Below, in pieces: positions 8,949-17,240 of a stretch of 64,000 nucleotides of DNA. Below the pieces are notes generated by a model. It did no database searches. It was not told the origin of the DNA and was given only the letters and a program-made list of their open reading frames with translations. Position numbers and translations under genes: made by a program. Position 1 is the first letter of the stretch, and each line of letters opens with the position of its first letter. Location: the NCBI RefSeq assembly GCF_945605565.1, contig NZ_OX216966.1, positions 3,898,001-3,962,000 on the forward strand, in the 5' to 3' direction. Source of the DNA: Paenibacillus dendritiformis (lineage in GTDB: Bacteria; Bacillota; Bacilli; Paenibacillales; Paenibacillaceae).

Positions 8949-9869
8949 ATGACCGCAATTATCAAAACGACCCAGTTAACGAAAACCTATAACGAACAAA
9001 TCGCGGTGGACAACCTGAACATGACGGTAAAGCAAGGTCAGATTTACGGCTTTCTCGGCCAGAATGGCGCAGGCAAAACAACGACCATTCGCATGCTGCT
9101 CGGCTTAATCAAGCCGACGCGCGGGGAGATCGAAATGTTCGGAGAACATCTGTACGCCAAGCAGAAAGAGATATTGAGGAGGGTGGGCTCTATCGTCGAG
9201 TTTTCAGGCTTCTATGAAAATTTGACGGCCCGGGAAAATCTGCTCATCAATGCCAAGCTCATGGGCGTTCATAAAAAGAATGCCATCGAAGAAGCGCTCG
9301 AGATCGTCGGGCTGCAGCATGAGCCTGCCAAGCTGGTCGGCAAATATTCCTTGGGAATGAAGCAGCGGCTGGGCATCGCCCGCGCCATCCTTCATCATCC
9401 GGAGCTGCTCATACTGGATGAACCAACTAACGGCCTGGATCCGATCGGCATCAAGGAGATTCGGAAGCTCATAAAGTCGCTGGCCGAAGAACGAAACATA
9501 ACGATTCTGATTTCGAGCCATATTTTATCCGAAGTCGAGCAATTGGCGGACGAGATCGGGATTATTCATCAAGGGAAGCTGCTCGAGGAGATCTCCTTCG
9601 CCGAGCTTCGGCGGCGGAACCGCAAATTTCTGGAATTCCAGGTCTCGAATGATAATCGGGCGGCCATGCTCATGGAACAGCATTTCGCCATTTCCGACTA
9701 CGAGGTGCATGACGGGGGGATCATCCGTGTGTACTCGCATATCGGTCAACAGGGGCAGATCAATAAGATGCTGGTTGATCATCAGATCGAAGTCACGCGA
9801 ATTGCGCTGAGCGAAGATGGATTGGAAGATTATTTCATTCAACTGATAGGGGGCGGGACGATTGGTTAA
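8949..9869 (+). CDS. ABC transporter ATP-binding protein, BcrA-like
   Basis: A 306-residue ATPase of the type that works with a separate ABC-2 permease to protect against peptide antibiotics. Walker A is GQNGAGKTT near residue 38, the signature YSLGMKQRLGIARA near 135 and Walker B LLILDEPTNGLD near 155, followed by ISSHILSEVEQLAD. The C-terminal 80 residues have the DUF4162-like extension common in BcrA and lantibiotic immunity ATPases. The start ATG has GGAGG seven bases upstream; an earlier in-frame ATG at 8907 lacks one. It overlaps the permease gene by 8 bases. Position between a kinase pair and a BcrC-like phosphatase points to bacitracin or a related lipid-II-cycle drug. Confidence 0.88.
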   Translation: MTAIIKTTQLTKTYNEQIAVDNLNMTVKQGQIYGFLGQNGAGKTTTIRMLLGLIKPTRGEIEMFGEHLYAKQKEILRRVGSIVEFSGFYENLTARENLLINAKLMGVHKKNAIEEALEIVGLQHEPAKLVGKYSLGMKQRLGIARAILHHPELLILDEPTNGLDPIGIKEIRKLIKSLAEERNITILISSHILSEVEQLADEIGIIHQGKLLEEISFAELRRRNRKFLEFQVSNDNRAAMLMEQHFAISDYEVHDGGIIRVYSHIGQQGQINKMLVDHQIEVTRIALSEDGLEDYFIQLIGGGTIG

Positions 9870-10596
9870 TCTGGTGTACACCGAGCTTCTGAAGCTGAAG
9901 CGGGCCAAAATGTTCATGGTCAGCCTGATTGGTGCGGCCGCGGCCCCAATTATGGTCTTTATCGGATATCTGGATTACATGGCCAAAAAGCCCGGCATGC
10001 CCGTCTTATTCAGCGAGGCATGGTCGGAGACCAATCTGTATACGACCCTGCTTATCGGGACGCTGCTGTACGGAGTCATCACGGCTTATCTGTTCAACCG
10101 CGAATATGCGGAAGACACCTTGAAAAATCTGTTGACTATCCCGGTGTCCAGAACCGGTCTCATTGCCAGCAAGCTGGTGCTGCTGTTCCTGTGGATCATG
10201 GTATTGACCTTTACGTCGTGGGGGCTGACATTCATCTTCGGATTGCTCGCGCAGTATGAAGGCTTGACTGCCGGCGTCGTGCTGCAATCGCTGAAGAAGT
10301 TTTTGATCGGGGGCAGCCTGCTGTTTCTCTTGTCGACTCCGACGATGTTCGTCTCTTTTCTGTTCAAAAACTATGTGCCGACCATTATTTTTACGGCTGT
10401 GATCACGATGGGGAACGTGGCGCTGGCCAATCGGGATTATAAGGCGATCTTTCCGTGGTCGGCGGTCCATGTTATCGCAGAGAACGGCTTCGTTCCCGCT
10501 TATCCTCCGCTGTATTCCTATACGGTGATTATAGCTGCCGCGGTCATCGGACTGGCTGCCACGATCGTGTACTTCAAGAAAACGGATATTCATTGA
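9862..10596 (+). CDS. ABC-2 type permease, BcrB-like
   Basis: A 244-residue integral membrane protein with about six hydrophobic segments, beginning TELLKLKRAKMF, a typical N-terminal cytosolic stretch of BcrB/YhaP-type permeases. The TTG start overlaps the end of the ATPase gene. Two copies with two ATPase subunits would form the transporter. Specificity cannot be read from sequence. Confidence 0.85.
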   Translation: MVNLVYTELLKLKRAKMFMVSLIGAAAAPIMVFIGYLDYMAKKPGMPVLFSEAWSETNLYTTLLIGTLLYGVITAYLFNREYAEDTLKNLLTIPVSRTGLIASKLVLLFLWIMVLTFTSWGLTFIFGLLAQYEGLTAGVVLQSLKKFLIGGSLLFLLSTPTMFVSFLFKNYVPTIIFTAVITMGNVALANRDYKAIFPWSAVHVIAENGFVPAYPPLYSYTVIIAAAVIGLAATIVYFKKTDIH

Positions 10597-10659
10597 AGTC
10601 GAGCTGTTGATTCTGTCGTCTTATAGAAATAGAAATACATTTAGAGGAGGAATGTCATC

Positions 10660-11253
10660 TTGTCTCAATGGAATATAGATATCTTTCGCGCCATTAATGA
10701 TCTGGGCAAGCAGTTCGCTTCCCTCAACCCTGCCGCCGTCTTCGTGGCGGAATATATGCTGTATGTGCTCGCCTTGGCCATGCTTGTCTATTGGTTCACC
10801 CGCAGCGGCCGGAACCGAATGATGGTCATCCAGGCTGGACTTGCTTTTATCTTGGCGGAAATCATGGGCAAAGCGGCCGGCAAGCTCTACTCGCATCATC
10901 AGCCGTTCGCGGAGCTTCCGGAGGTCAACAAGCTGATCGACCATGCTATCGATAACTCGTTTCCGAGCGATCATACGATTCTCTTCTTCTCCGTCTGTGT
11001 CTCCTTCTGGCTCGTGCGCAGGAAGGAAGGGTGGATCTGGCTTGCGCTCGCATGCTGCGTAGCCGTCTCCCGGATCTGGGTAGGGGTTCATTATCCTGTA
11101 GATATCGCGGCGGGAGCGCTTCTAGGCATTGTATCCGCCTTAGTCATGTACTGGCTTGTGCCGAAGCTCGGGTTCATAAAGCGATTGCTAGCTCTGTATG
11201 AACGAGCGGAACGGCGCATCCTGCCGAGCAACAGCAAATCCGATAGCTTTTGA
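10660..11253 (+). CDS. bcrC: Undecaprenyl-diphosphatase, BcrC-like PAP2 protein
   Basis: A 197-residue membrane phosphatase of the PAP2 superfamily. It removes a phosphate from undecaprenyl pyrophosphate outside the membrane, recycling the wall-lipid carrier and competing with bacitracin for it. The three PAP2 motifs are visible: KLYSHHQPF (K-x6-RP variant with Q-P), SFPSDHT and SRIWVGVHYPVD. Note that the usual RP of the first motif is QP here. The TTG start follows AGAGGAGG by nine bases; an in-frame ATG lies three codons later. It is 63 bases after the permease gene and closes the resistance module before a strong terminator. Confidence 0.85.
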   Translation: MSQWNIDIFRAINDLGKQFASLNPAAVFVAEYMLYVLALAMLVYWFTRSGRNRMMVIQAGLAFILAEIMGKAAGKLYSHHQPFAELPEVNKLIDHAIDNSFPSDHTILFFSVCVSFWLVRRKEGWIWLALACCVAVSRIWVGVHYPVDIAAGALLGIVSALVMYWLVPKLGFIKRLLALYERAERRILPSNSKSDSF

Positions 11254-11258
11254 GATTC

Positions 11259-11291
11259 AAGACCCCCTTGCTTATTGAGCAGGGGGGTCTT
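11259..11291 (+). terminator. Terminator closing the bacitracin-type module
   Basis: AAGACCCCCTTGCT and AGCAGGGGGGTCTT pair nearly perfectly over 14 bp around TATTG, just after the phosphatase stop. Confidence 0.75.
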
Positions 11292-11404
11292 CGCGTTCCT
11301 GGGCAGCAGAACTATATAACATTCAAAAACAGGCATCAACGCAGAACTGTTTAAAGGTATCTATAAAGCATTCATTATATAAAATGTATCTCTCCTCATC
11401 TATT

Positions 11405-11445
11405 GGGTTAAAAGTGGGTTAAATCGGCTCGTAGAGCGTTATAAT
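11405..11445 (+). promoter_or_regulatory. Probable promoter of the MATE gene with direct repeats
   Basis: The 337 bases between the phosphatase and the MATE gene hold no ORF worth calling. GGGTTAAA occurs at 11405 and 11416 (11-bp step), and TATAAT lies at 11440. The repeats could be a regulator site; the -35 is not clear. Confidence 0.35.
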
Positions 11446-11590
11446 AGTGTGAAAATTATGTGTTCACCATCAATTTCAAATATGATATAGTGGGGAAAAT
11501 GAATTCAATAGCAAAATATGGGGAAGAGAGGGGAGGAGGGGAAGTTGTTTCAGCGGATAGAACGAGACGAATAACAGAAGGAAGGTAGCA

Positions 11591-12973
11591 ATGAAACAGG
11601 ATATGAACGACCGCTTTGCGAATGAGCGCATTCCAAAATTGATCCTGTCGCTGAGCATGCCTGCCATAGCAGCACAGATGATCAATGCCTTGTATAACGT
11701 AATCGACCGCATGTATATCGGGCGGATGCCTGATACAGGCACGCTAGCGCTTACCGGGATTGGCGTCACCTTCCCGATTATTATGATTATTTCCGCTTTT
11801 GCCGCATTGATCGGCTTTGGAGGCGCTCCGCTCGCTTCCATTAAGATGGGAGAGGGGAAGCAGGACCAAGCGGAGCAATTATTGGGCAGCTGCTTTTGCA
11901 TGCTGCTGATTGGTTCCGTCGTCTTGACGGTCACTTTTGGGGCGATCAAATCTCCGCTGCTCGTATTATTCGGGGCCAGTCCCGACACACTGCCGTATGC
12001 GGATTCTTATACAGGCATCTACTTGATCGGCACGATCAGCGTGCTCCTCTCATTGGGTTTGAATCCGTTTATCGCTGCACAGGGCTTTGCCAAGACCGCG
12101 ATGGCTACGATAGGAGCAGGCGCTGCGCTTAATATAATCCTCGACCCGATTTTTATCTTCGGGATGGGCATGGGAGTTCATGGCGCGGCCATTGCTACGG
12201 TAATGTCGCAGACCGTATCAGCGATATGGGTACTTTGGTTTCTCGTATCGAAGCATAGCCGTCTGCGCCTGAGGTGGAAGAACATCCGCGTCGGACCCAA
12301 GACAGCCTGCAGTGTGCTTGCATTGGGGCTATCACCTTTTATTATGCAATCAACCGAGAGTTTGATTCAGATTGTCTTCAACACTTCCCTTGCACGCTAC
12401 GGTGGAGATCTATATGTCGGCGCCATGGTGATTATGAGCAGTCTTATGCAGCTTTTTTCACTGCCGCTGCAAAGCTTTGCCCAAGGGGTGCAGCCCATTA
12501 TCGGATACAACTATGGATCCGGCGACTATGGGCGAGTCAAGGCAACAATCAAATACTGTACGATTTTCTGCGGGATGTTGGGCTTGTCGATGTGGGGCGT
12601 GGCCATGTTTCTCCCCCGGCTTCCGATTATGATTTTTACCGATAACCCCGAACTGATCGATCAGACGATGCGTCTGATGCCGATATTTTTCCTGGGCACG
12701 TGCATCTACGGGTTTCAGCTGGCGTTTCAACAAATATTTATCGCCTTGGGACAAGCAAAGGTATCGATTTTTATTGCTGTACTCCGAAAAATCATATTGC
12801 TCATTCCGTTAGTGTATCTTCTGCCGATATTTATCTCGCCGCAGGCCACGGCCGTTATTGTTGCGGAACCGATCGCGGATATTTGTGCGGCGGCGACCTG
12901 CTGTGTTCTATTTGCCTATACAATAAACAAGCTTCTATCGGTGAAAATAGAGGAACATAAAACCTCTCTATAG
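11591..12973 (+). CDS. MATE-family multidrug efflux protein
   Basis: A 460-residue transporter that exports drugs or metabolites using a Na+ or H+ gradient. It starts RIPKLILSLSMPAIAAQMINALYNVIDRMYIGR, the hallmark first helix of MATE proteins, and shows twelve hydrophobic segments in two related halves, the second opening ALGLSPFIMQSTESL near residue 245. GAAGGAAGG precedes the ATG. It stands alone between terminators, so co-regulation with the bacitracin-type module is not implied. Substrate unknown. Confidence 0.93.
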   Translation: MKQDMNDRFANERIPKLILSLSMPAIAAQMINALYNVIDRMYIGRMPDTGTLALTGIGVTFPIIMIISAFAALIGFGGAPLASIKMGEGKQDQAEQLLGSCFCMLLIGSVVLTVTFGAIKSPLLVLFGASPDTLPYADSYTGIYLIGTISVLLSLGLNPFIAAQGFAKTAMATIGAGAALNIILDPIFIFGMGMGVHGAAIATVMSQTVSAIWVLWFLVSKHSRLRLRWKNIRVGPKTACSVLALGLSPFIMQSTESLIQIVFNTSLARYGGDLYVGAMVIMSSLMQLFSLPLQSFAQGVQPIIGYNYGSGDYGRVKATIKYCTIFCGMLGLSMWGVAMFLPRLPIMIFTDNPELIDQTMRLMPIFFLGTCIYGFQLAFQQIFIALGQAKVSIFIAVLRKIILLIPLVYLLPIFISPQATAVIVAEPIADICAAATCCVLFAYTINKLLSVKIEEHKTSL

Positions 12974-12984
12974 CCGCAGCAACT

Positions 12985-13018
12985 AAGCCGATCTTCCCAG
13001 GAGGAAAATCGGCTTTTA
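12985..13018 (+). terminator. Terminator after the MATE gene
   Basis: AAGCCGAT and ATCGGCTT form an 8-bp stem around a 15-base loop, followed by TTATCATTATATTTT. Confidence 0.65.
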
Positions 13019-13104
13019 TCATTATATTTTCCTAGTCTACAGCAAGGAGCTCTATGATAAAATTACCTTCAATGAGCATTTTTCAACATTGGGGAGGACA
13101 CTGC

Positions 13105-14103
13105 GTGCATAACCGACAAGTGAAACTGCTAGCTAGCGGCAAATATTTGCCAAGACGAAAACTGACATCCGCCGATATGGATCGGCTTCTTGGCGTGCCG
13201 GACGGCTGGGTGCAGAAAAAATCCGACGTAGTGGTCCGCCATTTCATTGAAGATGAAACGGCTTCTTATATGGGGGCACAAGCCGCCCGGGAGGCGATGC
13301 GCCAGGCCGGACTTCGTCCGGGCGACATCGATTGCATTGTATGCGCGAGCGGCACCCAGGAACAGCCGATTCCTTGCAATGCAGCTCTGCTGCAAAAAGA
13401 GCTGGGACCTGAATGGTCCGGCATACCGGCTTTTGATATGAATTCGACTTGTCTGAGCTTCCTCGTCGCTCTGGATGTTATATCTTATATGATCGAAGCT
13501 TCCCGCTACCGCCGGGTGCTGATCGTCTCGTCGGAGATTGCTTCCACCGGCCTCAATTGGCAAGACAAACAGAGCGCCGCCCTGTTCGGAGACGGGGCCG
13601 CGGCGGTGATTGCCGTCAGGGCGGAGGAGACGGAATCGTCCCGGATCGCGCATACCGCGATCCGCACTTACGCGGACGGTGCCGAGCTGTCGGAAATACG
13701 CGGCGGCGGCTCAAGGCTGCATGCGACGGCCTGCAATGGGGATAATCGGGAGGATTTTTTGTTCCGGATGGACGGGCAGGCCATATATCGGATGGCTTCG
13801 AAGCTGCTGCCGGATTTCACGAAGGAGCTGCTGGACGCGGCCGGCACGCGCATGGCTGACTTCCGGCTTGTCATCCCGCATCAAGGCAGCGCGATGGCGA
13901 TGAGGCTGCTGCGCCGTAAGCTCGGAATCGCCGAGGAACAGCTTCTGTACATTACGCCGAATCACGGCAATACGATTGCCGCTTCGATCCCGATGGGCCT
14001 GCATGAAGCGATGACGCAGGGGCGCATTCGGCGCGGGGACCGCATCCTGCTGCTCGGGACGTCGGCGGGGATGACGCTTGGAGGAATGATTATTGACTAC
14101 TGA
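13105..14103 (+). CDS. FabH-like 3-oxoacyl-ACP synthase III, first gene of the biosynthetic operon
   Basis: A 332-residue thiolase-fold condensing enzyme. The catalytic triad of ketosynthase III enzymes is visible: C116 in DMNSTCLSFL, H259 in VIPHQGS and N286 in ITPNHGNT. The residues around the Cys (NSTCLSF) differ from housekeeping FabH (NAACAGF-like), which suggests a specialised acyl substrate. I chose the GTG at 13105 because GGGGAGGA sits seven bases before it and the protein then begins like FabH; an upstream ATG at 13054, with AAGGAG, would add 17 residues. The next six genes follow in the same direction with overlaps or short gaps. It probably forms a beta-keto acyl product or transfers an acyl chain to start the pathway. 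Confidence 0.88.
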   Translation: MHNRQVKLLASGKYLPRRKLTSADMDRLLGVPDGWVQKKSDVVVRHFIEDETASYMGAQAAREAMRQAGLRPGDIDCIVCASGTQEQPIPCNAALLQKELGPEWSGIPAFDMNSTCLSFLVALDVISYMIEASRYRRVLIVSSEIASTGLNWQDKQSAALFGDGAAAVIAVRAEETESSRIAHTAIRTYADGAELSEIRGGGSRLHATACNGDNREDFLFRMDGQAIYRMASKLLPDFTKELLDAAGTRMADFRLVIPHQGSAMAMRLLRRKLGIAEEQLLYITPNHGNTIAASIPMGLHEAMTQGRIRRGDRILLLGTSAGMTLGGMIIDY

Positions 14104-15301
14104 GGCGGAGCCAACCGCCGTTCTCATCACCGGAGCAAGGGCGCCGGCCGCGCTGGAGTGGGCCCGTCTGCTTCATGCGGCGGATTGCCGGGTCTATGTC
14201 TGCGACAGCCTGCCCGCATATGTGAGCCGCTTCTCGCGCGCGGCAGCAGGCGCCTTCACCGTGCCCGCGCCGAGAGACGGTGGGGAAGCTTTTGCCGATG
14301 CCATTGCAGAAGCGGTTGCGAAGCATTGCATTGCGCTTGTCGTTCCGACATGCGAGGAGATTTTTTATTTGGCCCGATACCGCGAACGGCTGGAGGAGGC
14401 CGGCGCCGCTTTGTTCGCGGACAGCCTGCCGGCATTGCTGCGGCTTCATCATAAGCTGGACTTTATCCGGACGGCTGCCTCCCACGGCTTCCGTGTTCCG
14501 GATACGCGTCTGATCGAGACGCCGGCCGACTTGAGGGAAGCGCTGTCCGCTTGGTCTGACCGGGAACGGGTCGTGCTGAAGCCGGTCTATTCCCGGTTCG
14601 CTTCTCAGGTGCAGATCGGCAGCCCCAGGCCGGGCCGGGCCCAAATTCAAGCGCCCGCGAATCTGTCGCCCGCGAATCCGTGGGTGCTGCAGCAATATAT
14701 CGAAGGAGCGCCGATCTGCACCTACAGCATCGTGCGCCACGGACACGTGGTGGCGCATGCGGCCTATGAGGCCCGCTATCGGGTCGGGCTCGGAGCGGCC
14801 GTGCAGTTCGCTGCGCTCGAACACCCGGGCGCGCTCCGCTGGGTTCGCCGCTTCGCCGAGGCTGAGCGGCTGACGGGCCAGATTGCGTTCGATTTCATAG
14901 AGGCGGCCGACGGGATGCTGTTCCCGATCGAATGCAATCCGAGGGCGACGAGCGGAATTCATCTGTTCGCCCCGGAGGACGGGATCGCGGAAGCGGCGCT
15001 GCGCCATGCCGATCCGGCTCGCGAACAGGGGCTGATCGCTCCGCCGGACGGACGCCAAGCGATGATCGGGTTCGCGATGGCCGCATGTCTGCTGCGCCGC
15101 GGGCTGACGTGGGCGGAGCGCAGGGAAGCGCTTCGCGCGCTGCGCAGGAGCCGGGATGTGCTATTCCGGGCTCGCGATCCTTGGCCTGTCCTGGGGCAAG
15201 TCCCGGCGATGTTCGCCCTGCTTCGCCTTGGACGGGAGCATGGCGTGCCGCTGATGGAAGCAAGCACAATCGATCTGGAATGGAATGGTGATGCGATATG
15301 A
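14093..15301 (+). CDS. ATP-grasp ligase-like protein
   Basis: A 402-residue protein with an N-terminal Rossmann-like preATP-grasp domain and a central ATP-grasp fold: RVVLKPVYSRFASQVQ (ATP-binding Lys) near residue 160, VLQQYIEGAPICTYS near 200 and the metal-binding FPIECNPRATSG near 280. The family joins a carboxylate to an amine, thiol or hydroxyl through an acyl phosphate. The TTG start overlaps the ketosynthase gene by 11 bases, a sign of tight coupling. In this operon it may link an acid to an amine or alcohol; the partners are unknown. GC content is high. Confidence 0.8.
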   Translation: MTTEAEPTAVLITGARAPAALEWARLLHAADCRVYVCDSLPAYVSRFSRAAAGAFTVPAPRDGGEAFADAIAEAVAKHCIALVVPTCEEIFYLARYRERLEEAGAALFADSLPALLRLHHKLDFIRTAASHGFRVPDTRLIETPADLREALSAWSDRERVVLKPVYSRFASQVQIGSPRPGRAQIQAPANLSPANPWVLQQYIEGAPICTYSIVRHGHVVAHAAYEARYRVGLGAAVQFAALEHPGALRWVRRFAEAERLTGQIAFDFIEAADGMLFPIECNPRATSGIHLFAPEDGIAEAALRHADPAREQGLIAPPDGRQAMIGFAMAACLLRRGLTWAERREALRALRRSRDVLFRARDPWPVLGQVPAMFALLRLGREHGVPLMEASTIDLEWNGDAI

Positions 15302-16296
15302 AGGCATTGGTAACAGGGGCGACGGGTTTTCTCGGCATGTGCCTCGCCCGGCGGCTGCATCAGGCGGGCTGGGATGTCACCGCCGTCGGCCGCGACAAGG
15401 GGAGGGGGGCGCGGCTGACGGCCGCCGGCATCCGGTTCCTTCCATTGGATCTGGGCGACCAGGATGCCGTGCTGCGCGCGGGCGAACAGCAGCAAGCGGT
15501 GTTCCACTGCGCGGGGCTGTCCACCGTGTGGGGCACGTATGCCGACTTCCATGCGGGCAACGTCACGGCCACCGAGCATCTGCTCGAAGCCGCGCAGCGT
15601 CACGGGGCGCAGCGGTTCGTATTCGTCTCGACGCCGAGCGTCTACTTCGATTATACCGACCGCCTTGAGGTCGGCGAGGACAGCAAGCTGCCCGCCCGCT
15701 TCGCCAACGATTATGTCCGCACGAAATATATGGCGGAGGTACGGGTGCGCGAAGCGATGGACGGCGGACTGTCCGCGATCATTCTGCGCCCGCGCGCACT
15801 CTTCGGTCCCGGCGACCGGGCGCTGTTCCCGCGCTTGATGAGGGCGAACCGCGAGCGCGGAATTCCGCTCATCGACGGCGGCCGGGCGCTGCTGGACTTG
15901 ACCTATGTGGACAATGTCGCGGAGGCGTTGATCTGCTGCGCGAGCGCGCCGGAATCGGCCTGCGGGCAAGTGTACAACATTAGCAACGGCGAGCCGATCC
16001 GGTTCATCGACGCGGTGAACCGCTTGTTCGCGGAGATGGGCGAGACGCCGCGGTTTCGCCGCGTTCCGTACCGGGCAGTCATGGGCATGGCTGCGGGAAT
16101 GGAGGCGGTATACCGGCTGTTCAAGCTGAACGGGGAGCCTCCGATCACGCGCTATTCGGTCGGCGTCGTCAGCCGCAGCCAGACGCTGGATATCCGCAAG
16201 GCGAGAGAGCAGCTCGGTTACGAGCCGCAAGTCAGCTTGCAGGAAGGCTTCGCGCGCTTTGCGGCATGGTGGAAGAAGGAGCACGCGTCCCATTGA
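15298..16296 (+). CDS. OleD-like NAD(P)-dependent epimerase/reductase
   Basis: A 332-residue extended SDR (3-beta-HSD type). The nucleotide loop is TGATGFLG at residues 7-14 and the catalytic set includes the STPSVYFD strand and a Y-x3-K (YVRTKYMAE) near residue 140. The stretch AGLSTVWGTYADFHAGNV with STPSVYF closely recalls OleD, which reduces the beta-keto acid made by OleA in long-chain olefin/beta-lactone biosynthesis. Its ATG overlaps the ATP-grasp stop. Next to a FabH-like enzyme this suggests condensation followed by keto reduction. The OleD relation is by eye and should be read as similarity, not identity. Confidence 0.85.
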   Translation: MKALVTGATGFLGMCLARRLHQAGWDVTAVGRDKGRGARLTAAGIRFLPLDLGDQDAVLRAGEQQQAVFHCAGLSTVWGTYADFHAGNVTATEHLLEAAQRHGAQRFVFVSTPSVYFDYTDRLEVGEDSKLPARFANDYVRTKYMAEVRVREAMDGGLSAIILRPRALFGPGDRALFPRLMRANRERGIPLIDGGRALLDLTYVDNVAEALICCASAPESACGQVYNISNGEPIRFIDAVNRLFAEMGETPRFRRVPYRAVMGMAAGMEAVYRLFKLNGEPPITRYSVGVVSRSQTLDIRKAREQLGYEPQVSLQEGFARFAAWWKKEHASH

Positions 16297-16367
16297 ATGA
16301 ACGGGATGACCGATTAACCTCATTTTTCAGAATAGACAGGACGGAAGGACAGGATGGAGTGGAAGCC

Positions 16368-17240
16368 ATGAGCAGCATCAATCGCACCGCAGTTCGGCTT
16401 ACCTGGCTGATGACAGGCTGGTGCACGCACCCGGAGTGGGTGACCATAAGGAACGGATCGCTTCGCAAGGCCGTGTTCCCGGCGGGCTTCGCCGTCATCG
16501 AACACCCCGCGAAGGGGATTGTCCTCTTCGATACCGGTTACGCTTCCCGCTTCTTCGAGGCGGCGGCGGGATGGCCTTATCGCTTGTACCGGATGATCAC
16601 GCCCGTCCGGTTCGAAGAGAGGGAAGGCGCCGCCGCACAGGTGAAGGCACGGTTCGGGTCGGAGGCGGCCGATGTGGGAACGATCATCGTCTCCCACTTC
16701 CATGCCGATCATATCGGGGGATTGAAGGATTTCCCGAACGCCCGCTTCCACTGCTTCCGATCCGCATACGAGGCGGTTCGGGGCAAGCGCGGGTGGTCTG
16801 CGCTGCGCGCCGGTTTCTTGCCGGAGCTGATGCCGGATGATTTCGAGGCGCGTTCGGTTATGATTGCGGATACGGGCGAAGGAGCAGAACGGATGAAGCT
16901 GCCGGACGGGCTGCCATTCGCTTATGGCTTCGACCTGTTCGGGGACGGCAGCGTCGTGGCGGTTGACGTGTCCGGGCATGCGCACGGACAGATGGGGATA
17001 TTCGTGACGACGGAGCGCGGAACCTTCTTCCTGTGCGCGGACGCTGCCTGGTCCAGCCGGGCCATCCGGGAGCGCCGGCCGCCTCATCTGGCCGCCGGGA
17101 TCATTATGTCAAGCCGCTCCGATTACCGGGACCGCTTCGAGCGGCTGTGCCGGCTCCATGAAGCGCGCCCGGATATTCGCATCGTGCCGAGCCATTGCCG
17201 GGAGGCGGACCGGCATGTCAATCAGGAGGGGAATCCATGA
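16368..17240 (+). CDS. Metallo-beta-lactamase-fold hydrolase
   Basis: A 290-residue MBL-fold enzyme. The dinuclear metal motif is SHFHADHIGG (HxHxDH), with later ligands in DVSGHAHGQMG and CADAAW and a final His in VPSHCREADRH. This arrangement resembles lactonases and thioester hydrolases of the MBL group. An earlier in-frame ATG at 16266 would overlap the reductase gene; the ATG at 16368, with GGAGTGGA upstream and MSSINRTAVRL as first residues, is preferred. Its stop overlaps the next start. It might release a product from a carrier or open a lactone; the real substrate is unknown. Confidence 0.85.
   Translation: MSSINRTAVRLTWLMTGWCTHPEWVTIRNGSLRKAVFPAGFAVIEHPAKGIVLFDTGYASRFFEAAAGWPYRLYRMITPVRFEEREGAAAQVKARFGSEAADVGTIIVSHFHADHIGGLKDFPNARFHCFRSAYEAVRGKRGWSALRAGFLPELMPDDFEARSVMIADTGEGAERMKLPDGLPFAYGFDLFGDGSVVAVDVSGHAHGQMGIFVTTERGTFFLCADAAWSSRAIRERRPPHLAAGIIMSSRSDYRDRFERLCRLHEARPDIRIVPSHCREADRHVNQEGNP

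Noticed and set aside
14959..16323. 454-codon minus-strand frame across the ATP-grasp and reductase genes
   Set aside because: It is Arg-rich and low in complexity, as expected for a shadow of GC-rich coding sequence. The plus-strand genes have clear motifs.
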